A stretch of DNA of 12,085 nucleotides from Irpex lacteus. Lineage: Eukaryota > Basidiomycota > Agaricomycetes > Polyporales > Irpicaceae. The translations under genes and the position numbers were made by a program. Under the pieces are notes generated by a model. The model was not told where the DNA came from. It saw only the letters and a program-made list of their open reading frames with translations, and did no database searches. Numbering within the stretch: the stretch's first letter is position 1; every line of letters begins with the position of its first letter. The stretch lies in assembly GCA_001986395.2 (NCBI GenBank), contig MQVO02000276.1, positions 1 through 12,085 on the forward strand, read 5' to 3'. Positions 7,346-12,085 of the stretch are shown one piece after another.

Positions 7346-8542
7346 CTAAGGCATAATATTAAATGCAATTAGAATACTAGGTACAACTAGTACAAGTGCA
7401 ATAGCTGGTGGTAGCATACCTGTCCAACAGAAAGTAATAAGTTGGTCAACTATTCTATTAACTAGTATAGAATATAAAGCCTTTCAACATAGACAGACTG
7501 CATGATATATAAAGTGACATCGTAGAAATAGCAATCGTTTGACTAATAAGGCATTAACCTTAATAGTTGCATGATAGGCATATGGGCCTGTACACGCATA
7601 AAGATCAATAGGGTTATACGGCTAGACACCGTAGACGTGGTAGTGTAGCACGGAACCATACAAAGGCAAAGCAACCCATACATGTCTTGATAGCTAGTAC
7701 TAGTGCAGAAATAGAAATAGGTGTAGTATTGACAACTAGTAGAGGGAAACCGCTACCACCTAGGAATAGAGTAGCAGATAGAGCACTCATTAGTACAATA
7801 GAACAATCGCTAAATGATTAAAGTGTTTATTTATAGCCTTTGCTATAAGCTAGACCATATCTTTGTCTACCCTTTTACATTTCTATGGCAAATAAAGAGG
7901 TTAAGAACATATGTTAATTGGTCGTTGAACCTGTTAACCAGGCAGAGTCTAATTTATTAATTTTAACTGTATTTCGTATATAAGACGATAGAGCATTACT
8001 ACTCACCCAGAAAGAAAAGAACGAATGGCATAGCGCTATGTTCAGTCATAAATCCAGCTACTAGTTCACTTTCAGCTTCTGGTAGGTCATAGGGTGTACG
8101 ATTAGTTTCCGCTAGTACACTAATGATAAAGAGTACAAACATAGGTAGTAGAGGTACAACAAACCACATAGGCATTTGTGCTTCAACAAGTGTCATTATG
8201 TTAAGTGAACCACCCTTGATTAGTACAGCTAGTACAGCAGAGCCTAGCACTAGTTAATATGAGATCATTTGAGCAGTTGAACGCATACCACCAAAGAAGG
8301 CATACTTTTCATTCGCAGACCAACCTGCGAGTAGAACACCATATACACCCATAGATGAAATGGCTAGGCTATATAGTACACCTAGTTCGATGTCAGCTAC
8401 TACTGCTCCAGGTCCAAATGGAATAACAGCCCTTCCTAGTAGTGCAAAGGTCATTACAATAGATGGAGCTAGATAGTAGATAAAGGCATTAGCATTAGAT
8501 GTACAACTGTTTCCTTAACGATAAGCTTAAGAGCGTCAGCGA
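7346..8542 (-). CDS. nad1: NADH-ubiquinone oxidoreductase chain 1 (nad1), 5' part missing, three exons with two lesions
   Basis: Membrane subunit of complex I that lines the quinone chamber. Exon A (8542-8001) starts mid-gene at [13 protein letters not shown], shifts frame by -1 at 8502, then reads [40 protein letters not shown] and [14 protein letters not shown] at 8254-8256 sits where the family has a conserved Glu (SY-E-LV), followed by [38 protein letters not shown] and FFLGEY. Exon B (7807-7628) gives [12 protein letters not shown] and FRATLPRLR; exon C (7449-7346) gives [14 protein letters not shown] and the stop TAG. The first roughly 50 residues (up to LLQPF) are not found nearby, although the 3' splice site before ADALKL looks normal. 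Codon style matches cox3. It may be a pseudogene, an edited or trans-spliced gene, or carry assembly errors. Confidence 0.88.
7450..7627 (-). ncRNA. nad1 intron between RLR and DQL, 178 nt
   Basis: Lies between PRLR and (F)DQLI, a continuous stretch in Nad1. The upstream exon ends CGGT and the intron ends TAGAATAG, consistent with the group I T...G rule. Inside, TTAAGG-TTAATG-CCTTA can form P8, and CAACTA with TTAGTC could form P7, but the core is less convincing than in the other nad1 intron. No ORF. Confidence 0.6.
7808..8000 (-). ncRNA. nad1 intron after FFLGE, 193-nt group I intron
   Basis: Splits the Tyr codon of GE-Y-CSIVLMS. The exon ends in T, the intron ends in G. R element GGTTCAACGACCA and S element AAAGATATGGTC pair through GACCA/TGGTC, a compensated version of the usual GACTA/TAGTC, which is strong support for P7. 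CCTGGTTAACAGG just before R fits P6. No ORF. Confidence 0.88.
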
Positions 8543-8576
8543 CTATTACATTAAGGTCCCTTTTTTTATATTTTTT
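8543..8576 (-). other. 3' end of an upstream nad1 intron
   Basis: The sequence before ADALKL ends TAATAG, then TC GCT GAC. A terminal G with exon bases TC completing a Phe codon matches the expected QPF-ADALK junction. The endonuclease remnant farther upstream (8645-8922) would lie in this intron. The 5' splice site and 5' exon are not visible in the window. Confidence 0.55.
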
Positions 8577-8607
8577 TTATTAAAATAAAATTAAATTTTA
8601 ATTAAAG
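8577..8607. repeat. AT-module copy downstream of the GIY-YIG remnant
   Basis: TTATTAAAATAAAATTAAAT followed by TTTAATTAAAG, matching the 3' half of the 56-nt repeats at 5161 and 10753. It flanks the endonuclease remnant together with 8918-8938, in the same orientation. Confidence 0.85.
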
Positions 8608-8644
8608 TATTCTTTTTATTTTTTTAATAAAATAAATATTGTAT

Positions 8645-8922
8645 TACTCTTAATTTAGCTTTAGTTTCTTAACTATGTTTCTTCCCTAAACAGCATCTCT
8701 CAATTTAATCTTAGTTTCTTCTGTATGTTTATATGTTTTACCGAATGCTGCCTCTCTTAATTTAGCTTTGGTTTCATCTTAACGATTAATAGCTATTTCT
8801 CTAATTTTCTCCATAGATTCAAGAGTATGTTTATAACCAAAAAGTGAACCCGCTACTTGTAAAATATTATACTCTGGCTTTAAAAGGTCTATATAATATT
8901 GTTCTCTTTCTATTAACTTATT
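8645..8922 (-). pseudogene. GIY-YIG homing-endonuclease remnant (C-terminal part with NUMOD3 repeats)
   Basis: GIY-YIG enzymes make the double-strand break that spreads their host intron. The frame opens with NKLIEREQYYIDLLKPEYNI, the distinctive end of the GIY-YIG nuclease domain (conserved Glu, Tyr and Asn), then LQVAGSLFGYKHT and repeats of the NUMOD3 type: DETKAKLREAAFGKTYKHTE, then ETKIKLRDAV, and a last GKKHS-x-ETKAKLR. There are stops at NR-TAA-DETK and HS-TAA-ETK and a one-base loss near GTTTAGGG. The catalytic N-terminal half is missing: homology begins at an AT-module repeat. It lies in the presumed intron upstream of nad1 exon A and cannot make an active enzyme. Confidence 0.85.
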
Positions 8923-8938
8923 AAAATAAAATTAAATA
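8918..8938. repeat. AT-module copy upstream of the GIY-YIG remnant
   Basis: Contains TTATTAAAATAAAATTAAAT. GIY-YIG homology starts right at its edge (minus strand), so the repeat has probably replaced or displaced the nuclease 5' half. Confidence 0.8.
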
Positions 8939-8981
8939 AAATCTCCTGTGTAATTTATTTATTAAATATCTTCTTAAGTTT

Positions 8982-9004
8982 TAGTTAGAATTAATTATAA
9001 TTCC
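8982..9004. repeat. Inner-module fragment of the palindromic repeat
   Basis: TAGTTAGAATTAATTATAAT and the following TCC are identical to 3808-3830 inside the dpo insertion, without the hairpin arms. Confidence 0.75.
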
Positions 9005-9246
9005 CTCCTCTCATCTGAAGATAAATAACTATTTAAATTAGTTAATATTTTATTTTTAAATAAAAGTAGTAAAATAAATTAGATTCTTTCTTAGCTCCCT
9101 TTTTATTTCTTTAATCTTACTCATCCCCCACATTGTCGGAGTTAAAATTATTAATTGTAGGAGTGTGCGAATTCAATAAATATTTATATTCTTATTTATT
9201 CTTTTTCTTTCTTTAGTTAAATAAAGTAGTTGTCCCCGCCTTTTGT

Positions 9247-9441
9247 TTATTTAGGAATAGAGAATGATTTACAAAGTTTTCTAAGAGACATTGGAAGTAA
9301 TAAGAAACTATCTTTAAATACTAAATTGATTCCATTATCTTTAACTTTTCTAGCTACTTTGCTAAATTTACCTTCAGATTTTTCAACCTCCAACTGTCTT
9401 TGTTTATCAACATTATTTATATTATTACTATTAGAATCTTT
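9247..9441 (-). pseudogene. dpo: dpo fragment, middle of a plasmid-type family B DNA polymerase
   Basis: The frame contains KVARKVKDNGINLVFKDS followed by FLLLPMSLRKLCKSFSIPK and a TAA at 9247-9249. 'F-K/R-D-S-x-x-L-L-P-x-S-L-x-K-L' is a hallmark of the region after exonuclease II in protein-primed mitochondrial plasmid polymerases. A low-complexity lead (NSNNINN) precedes it. This part belongs downstream of the DLETR segment found at 3429-3701, yet on the shared minus strand it lies upstream of it. Either one gene was broken and rearranged or two integrations contributed. No polymerase-domain motifs are visible. No function expected. Confidence 0.75.
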
Positions 9442-9473
9442 TTATTTAAAATTCTAATAATTTAATTTTACCC

Positions 9474-9887
9474 TCCCTCCTAGATAATCACTCCCTAGAC
9501 CTGTAAAGATATAACTTACTAGATAACCTGCAGTAAAAGACAGAATTGATAGAATAAACATAGGAATACCCTGGGTGCATCATGAGTATGTTCATAATTT
9601 GATCGAGTAGCTGAAGGTGTACTAAAGAAGACAAGGAGTAGCTGAAGGTGTACTAAAGAAGACAAGGAGTAGTAGACGGAATGAGTAAAAAGCTGTTAGA
9701 CCTGCACTTAGTGTACCTAGCCAGAATACCCATTGTCCACTTAGTGTTTATTGACCAGCAGCTAGAAAGAGAAGGGCTTTGAAAAATGCATGCGTTACTA
9801 GAGGATAAAGAGCTAAAATTAACTAACAAAAAACTAGTTATTTGGGTGTGGAAGCTGCATAACCATTGTCCCAGCTTGAGGGATTAC
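9474..9887 (-). pseudogene. nad5: nad5 segment with multiple lesions
   Basis: Nad5 is the large antiporter-like complex I subunit. In order: IPQAGTMV (the SQLGYMV region); a repeat-derived insertion near 9816-9840; LALYPLVTHAFFKALLFLAA, a strong Nad5 signature; then directly, after a TAA at 9748-9750, LSGQWVFWLGTLSAG and FYSFRLLLLVFFSTPSAT, leaving out some 55-60 residues that normally follow AAG. A 31-nt tandem duplication (9605-9666) then breaks the frame. It resumes as NYEHTHDAPR, shifts -1 at 9567 and ends with IPMFILSILSFTAGYLVSYI and FTGLGSDYLGG. Codon style is that of cox3/nad1. As read it cannot be translated; the working nad5 is presumably elsewhere. Confidence 0.85.
9605..9666. repeat. 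31-nt perfect tandem duplication inside nad5
   Basis: Two identical 31-nt units (9605-9635 and 9636-9666), beginning GAGTAGCTGAAGG and ending GAAGACAAG, followed by a further GAGTAG. Removing one unit restores the nad5 frame across STPSATR, so the duplication is recent and not a multiple of three. Confidence 0.95.
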
Positions 9888-10351
9888 ATTTACACATTTA
9901 CTATTAATATTAGCTATAATCACTACTATTCTTACTCTATTGAGGTTCGCATCACGCTCACTGTGTAGAACTCATTATCTTTATTTACTTTTCTTTAAGT
10001 TATTACTACTCTTTAATTTAAAGATTATTTATTATTTATCGCTAAACTCCCTTTAAATTCTTTAATAAGAGAATATATTAGAGATAATCGTAGTTTAAAT
10101 TATTCTTATTATATTAGATAAAATAAGAAGATAATAATAATTATTAATAAATTTAAATTAATTAATAAAAGAATTATTTTTCATCATCATTTTCATTATT
10201 TATTTATTTATTCTAAAAATATTTATATTTAAAAAAGGGGGAAGTTATCTCTTACTACTCTATTATTCTCTATTATTTATTATTATCTTATTCTCTTATT
10301 TTATTTTATGGATTCTCCCTCCCCTTCAGGAGAATTATATTTATCTCATAA
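9888..10351. other. AT-rich spacer
   Basis: No gene recognised. Very AT-rich with TTATT tracts, ATCATCATTTTCATTATTTA and a G run (AAAAAAGGGGGAAG near 10230). GAGGTTCGCATCACGCTCAC...GTAGAAC at 9942-9971 recurs in variant form at 10879-10904. Confidence 0.6.
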
Positions 10352-10767
10352 TTAGGGAAAAAGGACAGACAAGCTTCTGAGTCAACAGGATGTGTGCACC
10401 GTACTCTTCTTTTAACAGAAAATACAAAAGGAAGAGGTATCTAAACTGATAAAAAAATATCTTTAGTGAAAACTACACGAAGTTTTTCATCCTTTGCTCG
10501 ATTTCCTTTAGAGGATTATGATTATGTTAGCCAGGGTGATGGTTATTTTAGTGAAGGTTGTTTAAAAATATGTACAGATAATTTAACTAAGGATGAGGTA
10601 AATGGTTAGACCCCTATTCTCCTTTTTTTTTATAAAAAAAAAGGGCACAAAAGATTTTGTTTGTAGATGATGTGAGTAAAGCTAAAGATCAAAGAGAATA
10701 CTATTCTCTTAATAAAAAAGATAGTGTTGAGGGACACCCTCAACATTGACCTTTGATAGAATACTAA
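10352..10767 (+). pseudogene. Unrecognised gene fragment, broken by stops and a palindrome
   Basis: Coding-like plus-strand sequence in two blocks. Block 1 (10352-10609) reads DRQASESTGCVHRTLLLTEN, a TAA at 10442-10444, then ISLVKTTRSFSSFARFPLED, YDYVSQGDGYF and CTDNLTKDEVNG, then TAG. Block 2 (10645-10767), in another frame, reads AQKILFVDDVSKAKDQREYY and SLNKKDSVEGHPQHW (with TGA as Trp), then LIEY and TAA. A perfect 24-nt palindrome lies exactly between the blocks, and the 56-nt repeat begins at the end of block 2. The composition suggests a soluble protein and does not look random, but I cannot place it in a family. Confidence 0.4.
10621..10644. repeat. Perfect 24-nt palindrome CC-T9-AT-A9-GG
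   Basis: Two T, nine T/A pairs and terminal CC/GG match without error on both arms. It interrupts the ORF at 10352-10767. The inner stem at 7102-7127 (CC-T7-A ... T-A7-GG) has the same design. Confidence 0.9.
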
Positions 10768-10838
10768 AGAAAAGAACTTATTAAAATAAAATTAAATTTT
10801 AATTAAAGAATCCCGGGATAATTAATTATAACTAGTGC
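10753..10838. repeat. 56-nt repeat copy B joined to the palindromic module
   Basis: 10753-10808 repeats 5161-5216 with one difference, then continues directly into CCCGGGATAATTAATTATAA and CTAGT, the right half of the palindromic family. This copy shows the two repeat modules joined. Confidence 0.9.
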
Positions 10839-11287
10839 AGATATTATTATTAATAGTAACTCTTTCTTCTTTTCTCTTGAGTTCGCACCCGCTCATTTAT
10901 AGAACTAACTCCGATAAATTTATTATTTAATAGATAATTCTCTCTTTGATCTTTAGCCTTACACATTGTTTATTATTCTTTATCACTACTCATTATTATT
11001 TAATTGTGAGAGTTCAAAGACTTTTGTATCTCTCTTATCTTTTAACTTTACCCATTAGTAATCTTTGGAAAGTTCAAATTATTATTTTAATGAGCGAATG
11101 CAATAAATTATAATAAGGGTAAACTTTTATTTTGATCGAGGGAGCGAGGTTACACAATGGAATTACTCATTATTATTGAAATTACTATTTTCTCTCTTTA
11201 GTATTAAATAAATTTATAGTTCTTATTGTTATTACTATTATAATCTTTAATATTATTATTATTTTATTTAAAGATGGTACATGCTCA
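10839..11287. other. AT-rich spacer
   Basis: No gene recognised. It contains GAGTTCGCACCCGCTCATTT...TAGAAC (10879-10904), a variant of 9942-9971, and GAGCGAATGCAATAAATTAT near 11092, resembling GTGCGAATTCAATAAATATT near 9164. By position it would include part of the cob intron or downstream region on the minus strand, but no cob exon 2 (SYLWNFG) is seen. Confidence 0.6.
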
Positions 11288-11325
11288 CTAATTAAAATTT
11301 AATTTAATTAAATTTTAATAATACC
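11288..11325. repeat. AT block of the palindromic repeat, free-standing
   Basis: CTAATTAAAATTTAATTTAA and the following bases to AATAATACC are the same as the AT block in 2638-2724, here without hairpin arms. It lies about 60 nt downstream of cob exon 1 on the cob strand. Confidence 0.88.
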
Positions 11326-11384
11326 CACAATATATTCTAGATATTGCTTGTGAATCAGTAAATCATAAAATAAAAATTTATTAA

Positions 11385-11463
11385 ATAGGTTAACTGGCTT
11401 AGGTGAGTCAACAACGTAGCTGTTAACGATTGATAGAATAGAGTTACTCTTTAGTACTCGCAT
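11385..11463 (-). CDS. cob: Apocytochrome b (cob), first exon only
   Basis: Apocytochrome b is the haem- and quinone-binding core of complex III. ATG at 11461-11463 begins MRVLKSNSILSIVNSYVVDS followed by PKPVNL, a clear match to the fungal Cob N terminus (MR-x-LKS...LVNSY-x-x-DSP-x-P-x-N-x). The next expected residues (SYLWNFG) are absent; the frame instead runs on as AT-rich sequence. The exon would end CTA T at 11385, with T as the last base, as for a group I intron, and completing a Ser codon in the next exon. Eighteen in-frame codons precede the ATG to 11520 but do not resemble Cob. Exon 2 was not found in the window. Codons (CTA, GTA, CGA) match the cox3/nad1 style. Confidence 0.85.
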
Positions 11464-11607
11464 AGTCTTCGTAAACAAAAAATTAGTCTTATAGTCTTTA
11501 CCCGTAGGCTTTAATTTCAATTAGCTATTAATGGGAAAGGGTGATACTGAAGGCTTAGCTAGCTGCTTCTACAGAATAAAAAGATATTTAAATTGAGGAG
11601 AAAGAAT

Positions 11608-11624
11608 TCTAACTAGTTTTTTGG
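11608..11624. repeat. Hairpin-arm fragment of the palindromic repeat
   Basis: TCTAACTAGTTTTTTGG is the right arm seen in full copies, ending 4 nt before the first tRNA-like sequence. Confidence 0.65.
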
Positions 11625-11628
11625 TACT

Positions 11629-11699
11629 GTCAGTGTAGTTTAAAGGTAAAACTAAAATTATAAAATATTTAAATGTCAGTTCGATTCTGACCACTAGCT
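11629..11699 (+). tRNA. tRNA-like sequence, degenerate anticodon arm
   Basis: T arm GTCAG-TTCGATT-CTGAC is perfect, and D arm GTTT-AAAGGTA-AAAC is good. Acceptor GTCAGTG/CACTAGC pairs at six of seven positions, with C-A at position 3. The anticodon arm (AAAAT...TATTT) is weak and the loop cannot be framed confidently; TAT, TAA and ATA are all possible anticodons. It directly abuts the next tRNA-like sequence. Either a decaying tRNA or one needing editing. Confidence 0.55.
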
Positions 11700-11772
11700 G
11701 ATCTTATGAATTTAATGGTAAAATACAGGGCTTGCCAGTTCTGAAATGCCAGTTCAAGTCTGGCTAAGATTA
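11700..11772 (+). tRNA. tRNA-like sequence, possibly Gly(GCC) or Ala(TGC)
   Basis: Acceptor GATCTTA/TAAGATT (one G-T), discriminator A; D arm ATTT-AATGGTA-AAAT; T arm GCCAG-TTCAAGT-CTGGC perfect. The anticodon stem CAGGG/TTCTG (two G-T pairs) leaves an 8-nt loop CTTGCCAG, which makes the anticodon ambiguous. TGCCAGTTC occurs both in the anticodon loop and in the T arm, suggesting a local copying event. Confidence 0.6.
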
Positions 11773-11849
11773 TTAATTTGTTAAATATATTTAAAATAAA
11801 TAATAAAAAGGTGGATTACCTGTACTCTATTCCTTGTTAAAGAAATTTA

Positions 11850-12043
11850 TTAAAGGGAAAGTAGTGTCACTGGAGATATTCCTTCTAGAATCTTGAATTC
11901 CTCTTCAGTAAGACTGATACCGTGGATAGCTAGTACACTATTCAGTACTGTGAGGTCTGTAGGATTCTCACTAGCTAGATGTAAATAAATGAGATAACTA
12001 AAGAAATTTATCTTTAATTCTAGATTATTCCTCTTTTAAAAAC
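11850..12043 (-). CDS. Orphan ORF fragment with conserved-gene codon style
   Basis: Open for about 64 codons from after a TAA to the TAA at 11850-11852, with no ATG. It reads LKINFFSYLIYLHLASENPT, then DLTVLNSVLAIHGISLTEEE and FKILEGISPVTLLSL. The second half uses CTA, GTA, CTT and GAG in the manner of cox3/nad1 and unlike the AT-rich flanks, which suggests a real exon or a displaced 3' end. I do not recognise it: atp6, atp8, atp9, cox2, nad4L and nad6 C termini do not match from memory. A splice acceptor could lie near the start of the GC-richer part (about 11990). Confidence 0.4.
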
Positions 12044-12085
12044 AGAGTATTTAAATTAAACTAAACATCCCCTAAAAACACAACT

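Noticed and set aside
7918..7950. Possible tRNA-Asn anticodon arm (CCTGTTAACCAGG)
   Set aside because: No acceptor or T arm. The stretch is explained by P6 and the R element of the nad1 group I intron on the minus strand.
8254..8724. Reassignment of TAA to Glu (nad1 SY-TAA-LV and GIY-YIG HS-TAA-ETK both fall on Glu)
   Set aside because: Another TAA in the same GIY-YIG remnant falls at a Ser/Thr position, and TAA serves as the stop of nad3 and cox3. Point mutations explain all cases.
9230..9457. Plus-strand ORF of 75 codons with hydrophobic stretches
   Set aside because: Antisense to the dpo fragment containing FLLLPMSLRKL, which is the convincing reading.
9786..9968. Plus-strand ORF of 60 codons
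   Set aside because: Antisense to the nad5 signature THAFFKALLFLAA and then runs into spacer.
1..12085. CRISPR array or prokaryotic operon signals
   Set aside because: Repeats are dispersed palindromes without regular spacers, and all recognised genes are mitochondrial.

Overview
The window looks like fungal mitochondrial DNA. It holds a nad2-nad3 pair with an ATGA overlap, cox3, nad1, part of nad5, the first exon of cob, tRNAs, group I introns, homing-endonuclease remnants and remnants of a plasmid-type family B DNA polymerase (dpo). I cannot name the species. The polymerase debris, split genes and small palindromic repeats resemble arbuscular mycorrhizal (Glomeromycotina) and some basidiomycete mitochondria, but that is inference.

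Layout. 1-520: a palindromic repeat and an unrecognised plus-strand ORF. 524-2513 (minus): nad3 and nad2; nad2 is whole except for one frame break at a perfect T TTT TTA heptamer. 2507-3430: small plus-strand ORFs, two full repeat copies and about 500 nt of unexplained sequence. 3429-4776 (minus): decayed 5' half of a dpo gene with the exonuclease I motif, interrupted by another repeat copy. 4866-5216 (plus): homing-endonuclease tail remnant ending in a 56-nt repeat. 5364-8542 (minus): the best-preserved block, nad1 - trnP - cox3 - trnD, apparently one transcription unit, with exons split by introns of only about 140-195 nt, at least two of which carry clear group I P7 pairings. 8577-9887 (minus): GIY-YIG/NUMOD3 remnant between two repeat copies, a middle fragment of dpo, and a badly damaged nad5 segment. 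9888-11290: mostly AT-rich spacer with an unrecognised broken plus-strand gene and the second 56-nt repeat. 11290-12085: cob exon 1 (minus), two abutting degenerate tRNA-like sequences (plus), and an orphan minus-strand ORF with the codon style of the conserved genes.

How it fits together. nad1, nad2, nad3 and nad5 encode membrane subunits of complex I, cob belongs to complex III and cox3 to complex IV. The conserved genes use TGG for Trp, and nad2 appears to end at TGA, whereas the dpo remnants read well only if TGA is Trp. nad2/nad3 prefer TTA-Leu, while cox3, nad1, nad5 and cob prefer CTA-Leu, so two codon regimes sit side by side.

A modular AT-rich palindromic repeat lies in or beside most broken genes and is the likeliest driver of the rearrangement. 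The main points for a second look are the very short introns, the nad2 slippery heptamer, a run of same-sign single-nucleotide frame breaks, the TAA at an otherwise conserved Glu in nad1, and the stranded cob and nad1 exons that raise trans-splicing as one explanation.
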